A DNA stretch of 64,000 bases from Betaproteobacteria bacterium UBA5216 (GTDB lineage Bacteria; Pseudomonadota; Gammaproteobacteria; Burkholderiales; SG8-41): assembly GCA_002412495.1 (NCBI GenBank), contig DHVE01000059.1, positions 16,446 to 80,445 on the forward strand. Direction: 5' to 3'. The translations under genes and the position numbers were made by a program. Within the stretch, counting starts at the first letter, position 1; each line of letters opens with the position of its first letter. The notes under the pieces were generated by a model. The model saw only the letters and a program-made list of their open reading frames with translations, was not told the DNA's origin and made no database searches. This document shows, in pieces, positions 1 to 9,102 of this stretch.

Positions 1-2
1 TC

Positions 3-251
3 GTCAAGCATCGCAAGCCGGTTGACGGCGTAGCCGAGCCGGCTGCAACGATTATCACGTTTGGCCGCGAACTGTTTTCAGACAAGCAGGTGGGCGCGGA
101 AACCTACGCGCGCGCGATGCGCGTGCTGGGCCGGCGCGCGCTGGTGCACATGATTGCCTTGATGTCGAACTACACCATGACATCGGTGATATTTGCGGCC
201 ATCGATCAGCAGATCGCGCCGGATCAGACGCCGTTGCTGCCGTTGCCGTAG
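3..251 (+). CDS. Carboxymuconolactone decarboxylase family protein (3' end only)
   Basis: Only the last 82 codons lie in the window; the gene starts to the left. The readable tail contains the stretch VGAETYARAMRVLGRRALVH followed by a helix with MSNYTMTSV and a proline-rich end. This pattern is what I know from the C-terminal half of AhpD/carboxymuconolactone decarboxylase-like proteins found in Burkholderiales catabolic clusters. The CxxC-type active site, if present, would be upstream of the window. The gene converges on the minus-strand operon that ends at 270. Its substrate cannot be inferred. Confidence 0.6.
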   Translation, partial: VKHRKPVDGVAEPAATIITFGRELFSDKQVGAETYARAMRVLGRRALVHMIALMSNYTMTSVIFAAIDQQIAPDQTPLLPLP

Positions 252-269
252 TTCCGTGGCAATCGTGCG

Positions 270-977
270 CTACTCGATGCCGTGCGCCGCGAAGATTTTT
301 TTTGCCGGCGCCGACGCGAGGTAATCGAGAAACGATAACGCGCCCGTCGTATTCGGCGCGGCAACTATCGGCGCCGCGAAGTAATACGTCCAGTTCTGCA
401 CCTCGGCCGGCAACGGGCCGGCGAACTTGAGGCCCTGATCGCGAAACATCAGGATTTCAATGATGGCACCGAAGGCGATTTCGTGTCCTTTGCCGTTGAT
501 CAGGTGGTCCATCATCGTTGGGCCGTTGTCGAAGCGTTTGGTCTTGGCGGTTATCCGCTCATACAAGCCCAGTTGCTTCAACAGGGTTTCGACGTAAAGC
601 CCGCTGGACGCGCGATTGAACACCACCGATCCGGCGTTCAGCACCATTTGCTTGAGCGCATCCACGCTCGAAAAATCGGGTACGACGACATCGTTCCGCG
701 CGACCACGCCGACACCCACGCGCCCCGTGGCCACGCGTTTGGCGCCATGCACTTTTTGCTGGCGCGAGAAATCATCGATGGCATCGGCGGACGTGATCAC
801 GATGTCGAATACCTCGCTCTCGCTGCCGCCATCCGCGAGGCGCGCGCGTATCGCCGGTGTGGTGGCCCAGGTGATATAAGCCTGCGCTGCGCCGCGTGAA
901 TTGTAGTCGGCGACCGCCGCGACGAGTCCGGGCTCGATGGAACCCGCGCTTAAGAGTTTGATTGCTGCGTTGTTCAT
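270..977 (-). CDS. ModA-like periplasmic-binding-fold protein without signal peptide
   Basis: A 235-residue protein. It begins MNNAAIKLLSAGSIEPGLVA and contains the stretch FDIVITSADAIDD, which resembles the type 2 periplasmic-binding fold of ModA-like substrate-binding proteins (SBP_bac_11 group). The start chosen at 977 shares its A with the TAA stop of the upstream Bug gene (TAATG), so the two are translationally coupled. A longer in-frame extension upstream is just antisense-like sequence inside the Bug gene. No hydrophobic leader is visible, so the protein is probably cytoplasmic or uses the fold for sensing or catalysis rather than for ABC import. No ABC permease or ATPase is nearby. 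Confidence 0.65.
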   Translation of the reverse strand: MNNAAIKLLSAGSIEPGLVAAVADYNSRGAAQAYITWATTPAIRARLADGGSESEVFDIVITSADAIDDFSRQQKVHGAKRVATGRVGVGVVARNDVVVPDFSSVDALKQMVLNAGSVVFNRASSGLYVETLLKQLGLYERITAKTKRFDNGPTMMDHLINGKGHEIAFGAIIEILMFRDQGLKFAGPLPAEVQNWTYYFAAPIVAAPNTTGALSFLDYLASAPAKKIFAAHGIE

Positions 978-1984
978 TATTCGGCTTTCATTCCCGTGGC
1001 GCGAATCAATTCGGCATTTTGTGTGAGTTCGCGCGCGATGAATGCCGCGAATTGTTCCGGCGTGGCGGGTTGCGGCTCGGTGCCGTCCCGGTTCATGTTT
1101 TCCTTCATCTGCGGCAGGGCCAGCACGCGGTTGATCGCCGTGTTGAGCCGCGTGATCACATCGCGTGGCGTGCCCGCCGGCGCGAGCATGCCATACCATG
1201 ACGAGCGATCGTAGCCGCTCAGCCCCAATTCGTTGAACGTCGCAACCGTGGGCATGATGGACACGCGTTTTTCACCGCTGATGGCGAGTGCGCGCAATTT
1301 GCGGGATTCCATCAGCGGCAGCGCGGCCGGAATGCTGGGAAATGTCATCTCGATCTGTCCCGAGGCCGCGGCGATGGCGCTGTCCGCGCCACCTTTGTAG
1401 GGCACGTGCAGAATGTTGATCTTGGCCTTGTGCATGAAAAGAGAGCCGGCCAGATGTGTCATGGTGCCCACGCCGGTCGAGCCGAAGCTGAGTTTGGCGG
1501 GATGGGCGCGCGCCAGTTGAATCAACTCTTTGACGTTTTTCACCGGCAGCGAGGCATTCACCACCAGCAGCAGCGGGCCTGTCGACAGCATCGCGACAGG
1601 CGTGAAATCGCGCACAAGGTCGTAGGGCAAATTGGGCCGCAAGGCCGGCTGCACGGTATCGGCCGCCGTGGTGAGCAACAGCATGTAGCCGTCGGCGGGA
1701 GACTTCGCGACAAACTCGGCGCCAATCGCGCCGCTCGCTCCCGGCCGGTTTTCCACCACCACGGGTTGTCCAAGCCATTCGGGCAAACGTTGCGCAACAC
1801 TGCGAGCGGTCACGTCGGCGCCGCTTCCCGTCGCGACGCCTACCACCACGCGTGGCGGTTTGGCGGGATAGTTCGCGGAGTTCGCAACGTTGGTTGGGGC
1901 CTGTGCGCCAAGTTCGCCGGCGCAGGTTGCAAACAAAATGGCCGCGCTGAGCAGCAGGCCCGTGGCATGACGAAACGGCTTCAT
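977..1984 (-). CDS. Bug/TctC-family tripartite tricarboxylate-type solute-binding protein
   Basis: A 335-residue periplasmic binding protein. The leader MKPFRHATGLLLSAAILFA ends near an AxAQA-type cleavage region, followed by the family signature beginning YPAKPPRVVVG. Later hallmarks are PDGYMLLLTT, HVPYKGG and a C-terminal FAAFIARELTQ segment. The start at 1984 is favoured over an upstream ATG because a GGGGAA ribosome site precedes it and it starts the leader directly. No TctA or TctB membrane genes accompany it, as is usual for orphan Bug genes. It is followed without a gap by the ModA-like gene and lies 242 bp downstream of the UGSC gene. Ligand unknown. Confidence 0.85.
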   Translation of the reverse strand: MKPFRHATGLLLSAAILFATCAGELGAQAPTNVANSANYPAKPPRVVVGVATGSGADVTARSVAQRLPEWLGQPVVVENRPGASGAIGAEFVAKSPADGYMLLLTTAADTVQPALRPNLPYDLVRDFTPVAMLSTGPLLLVVNASLPVKNVKELIQLARAHPAKLSFGSTGVGTMTHLAGSLFMHKAKINILHVPYKGGADSAIAAASGQIEMTFPSIPAALPLMESRKLRALAISGEKRVSIMPTVATFNELGLSGYDRSSWYGMLAPAGTPRDVITRLNTAINRVLALPQMKENMNRDGTEPQPATPEQFAAFIARELTQNAELIRATGMKAE

Positions 1985-2226
1985 TGGGTTATTCCCCGTG
2001 ATGCGTAATAGTGGCGGTGGCGCGGAACGACATGGCGACAGGGTGACGCATTCATTGTAGAAGTTTGGGTTTTGCCTGACAAACCGTGTCAAAACAGGCG
2101 CGCGGCGCGGGCGCGTTCCGGGCCGCAGGATGATTCTCCCAAACCGGAGCAGCTTGACAGGTGACAGCAGGATTTAATCACCGTAATCCGGTGAGCGGTT
2201 ACTTGCCCAGCGGATACGGTTGCGCT

Positions 2227-3945
2227 TCAATCCGTGGCTTTCAACAGGGCAAGCCAGTTTGCGGGCACGTGTACCTTTTTGCTCGTGGCAAAGCCTTGCT
2301 TGAAATTTTGCCGGTAAATGCAGGATCGGTTTCTTAACGGGTCGCCCGCGACGACGATCAGCCATTGCGACTGCGGCAACAACAGCGGCACCATGCGATT
2401 GGGGTCATCGGAGAGATGCCACGCCGCTGGCAGTTCACCTTTTTCGACCAAGCCGGCCAGTGTGGTGCCGGGCGGATGATGGTCACCCTGCATCATGCTC
2501 CATTCGTAGTAATGCGCTGGAACGACCGCGTGCTGGTTCAGATAGTTCGCTATGTCCTGTTTCGTGTAACCGGCCTTGGCCAGTAACGCGGCTATGACGG
2601 GCGTGAGCTGCAAGACGTGTGACTCGACGTAGCCGCACGAGCTTTGATACGGCTCGATCATGCGTTTTACCCAGTCAACGATATAGTCGAGGTGCCGCTC
2701 CGCGGATTCGCCCGCGGTGGCAAAGGGGTCGCTCGTCGTGCGTACCGAGGTGATGGTCACCACGCTGTCCCCATGCTGAAAACCGCGCGTCAAATGCAAC
2801 GGCGCCCACCCCATGTCGGCACAGGCGGGCTCGTTTTCCGCAAGGACCGCCCTGAACATTTGGCCAAAGGTCGCCATGTCCGTTGATCCCGGCAAAAATC
2901 GCGGCACATTGCGCGCGAACAGCCGATAGAAGCGTCCAATGCTGGTATTCGCCTGATTGCCCGGACGCTGGGCGCCTTGTCCATGATCCAGACCGATCGC
3001 GTCGCGAATCGGGCCATTGACGATGATCAGTGCCTCCCAGCCCGGCGTGCTGCCGCCATGCTTGAGACCGTACGCAGGATCTGCCATGGCCTCCGCGATA
3101 GCAAGCAACACGGGCATGTACTGCGGGCGGCATCCGGCCATCACGCCGACCACCGCCACGTTCCACACCGAGGCCGCCGCAAGGCTGGGATGCAGTATGC
3201 CCAGCACCTCGTCTGCCGCGCGATCCGTGAATTTCAGAAACGCGTCGATCTTGTCCAGCGTCGGCGGCACGATGGGCAGGCCATCGCTCCATTGCTGGCG
3301 CTGGAAGTATTCATTAACCGCCTCGAAGGTGCCGGTGTACACGATGTCACGACAGTCGGGTTCTGCATCATCGGCCACGCTGTCGCTGGCGCCATCCCCC
3401 ACAGTCAACTGCCGCACGATTTGATCAACCAGGCTGGCTTCGATGTTTCGGATTATGGTGTCGCGTTCATGGGTGGAAATTACGCCGGGATACGTCGCCA
3501 CGCGCAGATCGACACCCGCCTGTTTTCCGATGGCTTTGACGGATTTCGTAAAGCCGTTATCGATGGCGATCGTTACTGTGGGTACACCGGCATTTTCGGC
3601 GGCTACACTGGCACGCGAACTCGCGGCGGTGCAGCTCCCTCAACCCGCCATGCCTGAAATGACGACATTCACGCCATGGCGCTTGAGCTTGTCCGGCAGA
3701 TCACGAATCACCTCGGATTCTTGCGGCCCGTAGGTATCTCCAAATTGCTCGTGTGAAACAAACTTCGCCGTCGGAATGCGCTTGAGTATCGCTTTCTCGA
3801 TCGACTCGAACACAAATCCGCTGTCGAATTTGCCATTGGAAAGTTCTCCGATGGTCACGCCTTCGAGCGAACGCGGACGCGCAGCGCGCCCCCGCGTCTG
3901 CCGCACCCGCCTGCCCAGCGGGTAGACGACCTCATATTGGGACAT
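2227..3945 (-). CDS. UGSC-family protein read through an in-frame TGA (probable selenoprotein)
   Basis: I read this as one 572-residue protein whose codon 102 is TGA (3640-3642). The codons before it give VVISGMAG and those after it give GSCTAAS in the same frame, so the TGA sits at the U of the U-G-S-C motif that names the UGSC family, which exists in Sec and Cys forms. The frame then stays open for another 470 codons to 2227. The N-terminal UGSC domain covers roughly residues 1-165. A second conserved domain follows (WSDGLPIVPPT near 210, then NVAVVGVMAGCRPQYMPV), whose family name I do not know. GGAGAA lies 8 nt before the ATG at 3945. The gene is 27 bp downstream of a Bug gene. No Sec machinery is in the window. 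Without recoding, the N-terminal piece would be a 101-residue stub ending just before the motif. Confidence 0.8.
3602..3635 (-). promoter_or_regulatory. Candidate bacterial SECIS hairpin after the UGA codon
   Basis: Counting from the first base after the TGA, bases 5-11 (GCUGCAC) pair with bases 32-38 (GUGUAGC), one pair being G-U. A small internal loop follows, then a GC pair set with one bulged U, then CGCG/CGCG closing an AGUU loop at +19 to +22. The loop G and U fall at +20 and +21, the same distance I recall for the SelB-contacted G and U in the E. coli fdhF element. The hairpin overlaps coding sequence, so part of the pairing could be chance in GC-rich DNA. Confidence 0.55.
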
Positions 3946-3972
3946 GGCTGTCTTCTCCATTGATTGATTGCC

Positions 3973-4941
3973 CTATTCGGGTTTGACGCCGGTCGCCTTG
4001 ATGACGCGCGCCCATTTCGAAATCTCGTCCTTGATGTGCGCGCCGAACCCGGCGGGATCCATCAGCGCGGGCTCCGCGCCTTGCCGAAGGATGAAGTTCT
4101 TCATGTCAGCGCTGTTGACGATAGTGGCGATCTCGTCATAAAGGCGACGCACGACGTACGGCGGTGTATTGGCGGGCGCCAGCAGGCCGAGGCTGGAACT
4201 GACCTCCAGCGCCGGAAAACCGGCTTCGCCAGCGGTCACCACATCGGGCAACAATGCCGACCGTCGCGCAGTCGTGACCGCCAGCGCGCGCAATCTGCCG
4301 ACTTTGACCGAAGGCGCAACACCACTGATGCCGGTGAATTCCATCTGCACATGCCCGCCCAGCAGATCGGTGTGCGCCGTCGCCGCGCTTCGGTAGGGCA
4401 CATGCACGATGTTGACGCCGGTGTTAAGCTTGAATAATTCCGCAGCCAGATGCGGCAGGCCGCCCGTGCCCGCGGACGCAAAATTGAGCTGCCCTGGCCG
4501 TTGCTTGGCAAGGGCAACCAGCGCCGCGAGATCGGTTGCGGGCACCGAAGGATGCACCACGGCGATATAAGGTACCACCGCGATGCGCGCAATCGGCGCG
4601 AGGTCTGTCACCGGGTTGAAGCCCGCGCCCCCGCCAAGCAGCGTGGGACTGATCATGATCGAGCTGGTGTAACCGACCAGCAAGGTATATCCGTCCGGCG
4701 CGGACTTTGCGGCGACGGCCGCGCCCAACGCCCCCGCGGCACCCGGCCGGTAATCCGCGACGAACGATTGGCCTAGCGCGTCCGTCAGCCGCTGCGCGAG
4801 TGCGCGCCCGAGAATGTCGTTGCTTGACGAGCCGGGATTTAGCGGAAAAATCAAACGGATGGGCTTGACGGGATAGGACTGCGCCGCCGCCATATTGAAG
4901 GCGGCACCCATCATCAGTCCACAAATGGCGGCTTTCAACAT
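3973..4941 (-). CDS. Bug/TctC-family solute-binding protein
   Basis: 322 residues from the ATG at 4941, which begins the secretion leader MLKAAICGLMMGAAFNMAAA; the mature part opens SYPVKPIRLIFPLNPGSS. Further family hallmarks are PDGYTLLVGYTSS, HVPYRSAA and a C-terminal TGVKPE. Longer in-frame starts exist upstream but would bury the leader. The ribosome site is weak. The UGSC gene begins 27 bp after its stop, so the two are almost certainly co-transcribed, which makes the ligand of this receptor the best clue to the substrate of the UGSC protein. No membrane subunits are adjacent. Confidence 0.85.
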   Translation of the reverse strand: MLKAAICGLMMGAAFNMAAAQSYPVKPIRLIFPLNPGSSSNDILGRALAQRLTDALGQSFVADYRPGAAGALGAAVAAKSAPDGYTLLVGYTSSIMISPTLLGGGAGFNPVTDLAPIARIAVVPYIAVVHPSVPATDLAALVALAKQRPGQLNFASAGTGGLPHLAAELFKLNTGVNIVHVPYRSAATAHTDLLGGHVQMEFTGISGVAPSVKVGRLRALAVTTARRSALLPDVVTAGEAGFPALEVSSSLGLLAPANTPPYVVRRLYDEIATIVNSADMKNFILRQGAEPALMDPAGFGAHIKDEISKWARVIKATGVKPE

Positions 4942-5367
4942 GGCGGTTGGTGCTGAGTAGGGTATAGAGGCACTGAAGGCCCGGTTGCGTGGGTAGGTCG
5001 CGCGCGGCGAGGATGAACCGATTTTAAAACGATATGGCAATTACCGCTTACGACAGGCGCGCCGCGGTCATTGCCGGAAACCCGCATCACCGCCGGGTGA
5101 TCGGCCTGTCGCACAGCGTGTGTTCTGGCGTCAGTGAACTGTAATCGATGTTTTGTATTTGGCCTTACAAATTCTTCAACCCGGTTGCGGAAGGCCGGAT
5201 GCAGTTTGTCCATTGTGGTCCACGGTTATGAGTTCAAGCCGCAACCGTCGCACGGTACGCCACGCCCCGACCGCGTCCGGCGCGCGTGTGTAAGCCGGTA
5301 CTTGTGGCGGACTAACATAAGTATATGTTTTATTGGTATTTTTATTCTCGATATCGGGTGAAGCGTT
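4942..5367. other. Intergenic region upstream of the Bug-UGSC operon
   Basis: About 430 bp between two minus-strand genes, with no convincing coding sequence. It contains one copy of the AT-rich TAAGTATATG motif described separately (around 5313-5340), which lies about 375 bp upstream of the Bug start and 36 bp past the stop of the glycosyltransferase gene. The promoter of the Bug-UGSC operon should be here, but I cannot point to a clear -35/-10 pair. Confidence 0.5.
5313..5340 (+). repeat. Intergenic AT-rich motif, copy 1
   Basis: Core ATAAGTATATGTTTT at 5317-5331, followed by ATTGGTATTTTTATT. It shares the core TAAG(T/C)ATATGTTTT with three other intergenic copies in this window (13785-13813, 25631-25660, 49634-49660). 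This copy lacks the TGTTT..AAACA inverted-repeat half seen in copies 2 and 3. Confidence 0.5.
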
Positions 5368-6633
5368 TTAGTGCAGCACCGCTTCCATCCGGTCGCACGC
5401 TGTTCGCGACGCTTCCTCGCGCGCGATTTCAATACCGATGTCGCGGGCGTGTTGTGCGTAAGCTGGTTCGCGCAGCAGCACATCAAGTTCGCGCGCGAGA
5501 CGCTCTGCAGTGACTTTGCGAAATGGCAGCGTGCGCGCAAGGCCAAGCTTTTGCGCGCGCTCGGCGTTGTCCGGTTGATCAAACGCCACCGGCACGATGA
5601 GTTGCGGGTGGCCCGCGAAGAGCGCCTGCGCAAAGGTGCCGATGCCTGCCTGATGCACCACCGCTGCCGTATGCGGAAACACTGCCGAGTATGGCAGGTA
5701 CTCAAACGCGGCGATTGACGGCGGCAGTTTTGCCGGCAGCACGGGAGATGCGCCAGTGAGCAATATCGCGCGGCGGTTCAGCGCTTGTGCCGCGGCTATG
5801 GCGTGTTGCCAGAAATCGCCCGCGATCATCACGGCCGATGAACCCAGCCCGAACGCAATCGGCGGTTCACCCGCATCGAGAAAGGCACGCAACCGCGTGC
5901 TGTCGCCGGAAGCGGCGGGCTTGCCGTCGTAACGCGGAAATCCGCACAGCACGGTGTTTGCCGGCCAGTCGGCGCGCGGCGTGGCGAGCAACGGCGAGAA
6001 CAGCGCCAGATTGAGTTGCGGTGAAAACTGGCCTTCAAACTGCACCGGCGGCGACGGCGGCAGGCCGAGTTCGGCGCGCAGCGCATGCAGTGGCCCTTCC
6101 CAGCGTTGGGCGATGTGGCGCGCCAGGTTAAACATCATGCGATAGGGCGTCACGCCGAACCTGCGCAGCGATTTCATCCACGGCGCGGGGCCGATCAACG
6201 GCGGATCGATGCACGACATCAACGACATCGGCGACAGTATCGACGATACCCACGGCACGCCGCGTTTTTGGGCGACCAGCGGTCCGGCAACGCCGATGGG
6301 GTGCGTGACGATCAGATCGCAGCCTTGTGCGGCGCGTTGCAAATCGTCGTAACTTTCACGCACATATGGCATGAACATTTTTTTCATCAGGTACGCCGGC
6401 CCGTCGCGGCTGAAAAAAAGCCGGCGCACCACCTCGGCGGGGCCGCCGAAGCGTTCGATGTCGGGTCGCATGGGCGCGAACAGGATGCCCGCAGACTCCA
6501 CCGCGTCACGGAAAAGACTGAAGCTCGCGATCAGCGGCGTATGTCCACGCGCTTTAAGTTCCAGCGCAAGCGCGATGTAGGGATGCAGGTCACCGAGAGA
6601 GCCGAAGGTCGCGAACAGAATGCGGGCGGGCAT
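5368..6633 (-). CDS. Glycosyltransferase family 1 (UGT/MGT-like)
   Basis: 421 residues with the two-domain layout of GT-B enzymes that move a sugar from a nucleotide donor. The N-terminus ARILFATFGSLGDLHP is the GT1 acceptor-domain start, with G-S-x-G-D. The C-terminal domain has IAFGLGSSAV followed by the donor-binding region VVHQAGIGTFAQALFAGHPQ with PVAFDQPDNA, the H-x-G-x-G-T and D-Q-x-x-N-A pattern of the family. The start at 6633 is chosen because the fold begins at once; upstream codons are tryptophan- and arginine-rich shadow sequence. It lies 13 bp after the SLC13 gene, so it is probably co-transcribed with it. The acceptor is unknown; sterols, lipids or macrolide-like compounds are typical for relatives. 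Confidence 0.8.
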   Translation of the reverse strand: MPARILFATFGSLGDLHPYIALALELKARGHTPLIASFSLFRDAVESAGILFAPMRPDIERFGGPAEVVRRLFFSRDGPAYLMKKMFMPYVRESYDDLQRAAQGCDLIVTHPIGVAGPLVAQKRGVPWVSSILSPMSLMSCIDPPLIGPAPWMKSLRRFGVTPYRMMFNLARHIAQRWEGPLHALRAELGLPPSPPVQFEGQFSPQLNLALFSPLLATPRADWPANTVLCGFPRYDGKPAASGDSTRLRAFLDAGEPPIAFGLGSSAVMIAGDFWQHAIAAAQALNRRAILLTGASPVLPAKLPPSIAAFEYLPYSAVFPHTAAVVHQAGIGTFAQALFAGHPQLIVPVAFDQPDNAERAQKLGLARTLPFRKVTAERLARELDVLLREPAYAQHARDIGIEIAREEASRTACDRMEAVLH

Positions 6634-6646
6634 GGCCGGGAGGGTA

Positions 6647-8062
6647 TTACGGTGTTCGCAGCGGCACATCCACCGCCGCCCAATACGGCAGCGCCACCAC
6701 CAGTACCACGGCAATCGCGATCAACGTCATCCACACGCCGAACTTAAATATTTCCGGCGCGCTCAGGTAGCCGCGCTCATAAACCGCGAGCGACGACACG
6801 CTCTGCGCCGGGTAATAAAGCACCGCGTCCCCACTGATCATCACGGCCAGTCCGCAGATCATCGGGTTGACACCGGTGGCCGTGCCGATGGCCATGGCAA
6901 TCGGGATGGTGGTGGCGAGAAAGCCGGTGATGTTGGGAATCAGCAGGCGCACCGGCACCGAAGCGATCATCAGCGTCGCGACCACGTAATACGGCTCTCC
7001 CTGAAATGCCGGAACGGCCGCGGTAATGAGGCCGGCGACCCAATCGCTGGCGCCGCTGACCTTGAGCGCGCGTGCAAGCGAGAGCGACGAGGCCAGCACA
7101 AAAAAATTCGTCCAGCCGATGTCGCGCTCGAATTCCTTCCACGTCAACACGCCAACGCGCGGCATCAGCAGCAGCACCCACGCGATCAACGCTGGTACTG
7201 CCGGATGCCAGTGATGTACCGCGTCGGTGAGCCACATCACCGATGCGCCCACGGTGATCAAGAGCGTGCGGATTTCCACCGGCGCGAGTTTTTTGACCGG
7301 CTCGTCTGGCAGCGGGGGCAGCGTCTGCCGAAAGCCTTTGCGGTAAATAACATAAATCAGCGCGGAGCCGGCGGCCAGCAGTGCAAAGTAAGGCGCGCTC
7401 ATCAGCAACAGCCATTGGCTCCAGCCGATGTTGCCGATCAAGGCGGCGGCCACCACCGGCGTGATGCCGCCCGTCATCAGCACGGTGGAGGCAAGCCGGT
7501 TAATGGAATTCAATGCCATCATCACCGCGCTGGCGAGCGGCGACTGGCGCGGCACGCCCGCGAGATCGAGCGCCTGCTCGTACACATGCACGAGGATGCC
7601 GGTGCGCGTGGTGGCGGAGGGCAGGATGCAGGTGAGCAGCGGAAACGACAGCAGCAGTTGCAGATACAGCGCGCGCGCGCTGCCGCGCGAGCGGCGCAGG
7701 AAAAATCGCGCGACCCGTTCCGCCAGTCCGCTTTTTTGCACGGCCAGGCCTATGGTCAACACGCCGATCAGAAAATACGCCACCGGATCGGCAAAGCCCG
7801 CCAGCGCGTCGGGGAACCCGGAACCCGTCAACACCAGCGCGACGATCAGCACAATCGCCGTCACGCCAGCGGGCAAGGCTTCGGTGCACCACAGGCCGAT
7901 TGCCAGCACCGCCACGGCAATTACGCGTTTGCCGGCCTCGGGCAGACCCGCGGGCGCGGGCATGGCGATGAGGCCGGCGCAGATCGCCACGAGAATGGCA
8001 ATGGTGAGCGGCGCGCGTTGATCGCTCGATGTGGGCGCGGGAGCGCGGGAAGCGCGGGACAT
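6647..8062 (-). CDS. SLC13/DASS-family di-/tricarboxylate sodium symporter-like permease
   Basis: 471 residues, almost entirely hydrophobic, with about 11-12 predicted membrane segments. Signatures of the divalent anion:Na+ symporter group are visible: LWCTEALPAGVTAI near residue 60, PSATTRTG in the first half and LLIPNITGFLATTIP in the second, the two places where the substrate-binding SNT-like hairpins sit. It would import a small organic dianion or sulfate across the inner membrane. An orphan Bug gene starts 65 bp upstream on the same strand and a glycosyltransferase follows 13 bp downstream. Substrate is not deducible. Confidence 0.8.
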   Translation of the reverse strand: MSRASRAPAPTSSDQRAPLTIAILVAICAGLIAMPAPAGLPEAGKRVIAVAVLAIGLWCTEALPAGVTAIVLIVALVLTGSGFPDALAGFADPVAYFLIGVLTIGLAVQKSGLAERVARFFLRRSRGSARALYLQLLLSFPLLTCILPSATTRTGILVHVYEQALDLAGVPRQSPLASAVMMALNSINRLASTVLMTGGITPVVAAALIGNIGWSQWLLLMSAPYFALLAAGSALIYVIYRKGFRQTLPPLPDEPVKKLAPVEIRTLLITVGASVMWLTDAVHHWHPAVPALIAWVLLLMPRVGVLTWKEFERDIGWTNFFVLASSLSLARALKVSGASDWVAGLITAAVPAFQGEPYYVVATLMIASVPVRLLIPNITGFLATTIPIAMAIGTATGVNPMICGLAVMISGDAVLYYPAQSVSSLAVYERGYLSAPEIFKFGVWMTLIAIAVVLVVALPYWAAVDVPLRTP

Positions 8063-8127
8063 AACGGTCAGGGTGGGCCGGCGCGCTGGCCGCGTATCAC
8101 GTCAATGGCCGGCACTCGCTTCACGGG

Positions 8128-9102
8128 CTATTCAACGCGGATGCCGCCTGCCTTCACCACCTTGGCGTATTTTTCCAGCTCGCGGCGGATAAACCCGTCG
8201 AACTCGACGGCACTGCCGCCCATGGGAATCACGCCGAGCGATTGCAGTTTGTCGCGACCCTCGGGGCTCTTCAGCAGACGGTCGATTTCACTGTTGATGC
8301 GGGTGACGATGGTCTTGTCCATGCGACCCGGCCCCACGAGGCCATACCAGGCGCGTGATTCGTAGCCGGGGACACCGGCTTCGGCGATGGTGGGAAGATC
8401 GGGCGTGATCGCCACGCGCTGCGGCGACGTCACCGCGAGGGCGCGCAGCCGTCCGCCTTTTACGTACTGGATCGCGGTGGATACCGGCGTGAACATCATG
8501 TCCACACGGCCACCGACGAGTTCGATCAGCGCCGGGCCACCGCCTTTGTATTGAATGTGCTGAAAGCTCGTGCTGGTCATCTGGCGGAACAGTTCGCCCG
8601 CGAGATGGTGAGACGCGCCCACGCCGCCCGACGCGCAGTTGATGCCGCCTGGCTTGCTCTTGATTAACGCCACGAGTTCCTTCACCGACGCGGCTTTCAA
8701 CTGCGGATGCACTGCCAGAAAAATCGGCACGTCGGCTACAGCGATCAGTGGCGTGAAATCATTGAGAGTGTCGTACGGCAGCTTGCGATAGAGGCTCGCA
8801 TTGGCGGCGTGCCCGATGGCCACCATCAGCAGTGTGTGGCCATCCGGCGCTGCCTTGGCCGCTATCTCGGATGCAAGGATGGCGTTCGCGCCGATGCGAT
8901 TGTCGGGTACGGTGGATTGGCCCCACGCGTCGGTGAGCCGCTGCCCGACCATGCGTGCCAGCAGATCAGTGGAGCCGCCCGCCGGAAATGGAATCAGAAT
9001 GCGGATGGGGCGCGAGGGGTAGGCCGTGTCAGCCGCTGTAACTTGCCCTGCGACCAGACCAATTGCCAGTCCCGCGCAAACGCTAATGCAGCGGGCCGTC
9101 AT
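8128..9102 (-). CDS. Bug/TctC-family solute-binding protein
   Basis: 324 residues from the ATG at 9102; leader MTARCISVCAGLAIGLVAG, then YPSRPIRILIPFPAGGSTD. PDGHTLLMVA, HIQYKGGG and a C-terminal AGGIRVE complete the family pattern. Its start lies 20 bp inside the end of the upstream dioxygenase gene, so the two genes overlap and are translationally linked. That suggests the receptor binds the substrate, or a precursor, of the TauD-type enzyme. The SLC13 carrier is next downstream. Confidence 0.85.
   Translation of the reverse strand: MTARCISVCAGLAIGLVAGQVTAADTAYPSRPIRILIPFPAGGSTDLLARMVGQRLTDAWGQSTVPDNRIGANAILASEIAAKAAPDGHTLLMVAIGHAANASLYRKLPYDTLNDFTPLIAVADVPIFLAVHPQLKAASVKELVALIKSKPGGINCASGGVGASHHLAGELFRQMTSTSFQHIQYKGGGPALIELVGGRVDMMFTPVSTAIQYVKGGRLRALAVTSPQRVAITPDLPTIAEAGVPGYESRAWYGLVGPGRMDKTIVTRINSEIDRLLKSPEGRDKLQSLGVIPMGGSAVEFDGFIRRELEKYAKVVKAGGIRVE

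Noticed and set aside
2227..3501. A separate 424-residue gene starting at an ATG at 3501
   Set aside because: It lacks its own ribosome site, begins inside the UGSC domain, and shares frame with the upstream part across a TGA at the exact motif position.
6620..8365. A 581-codon open frame on the plus strand opposite the SLC13 and glycosyltransferase genes
   Set aside because: Its product is Arg/His/Gly-rich with no family resemblance; it mirrors two well-recognised genes in GC-rich DNA.
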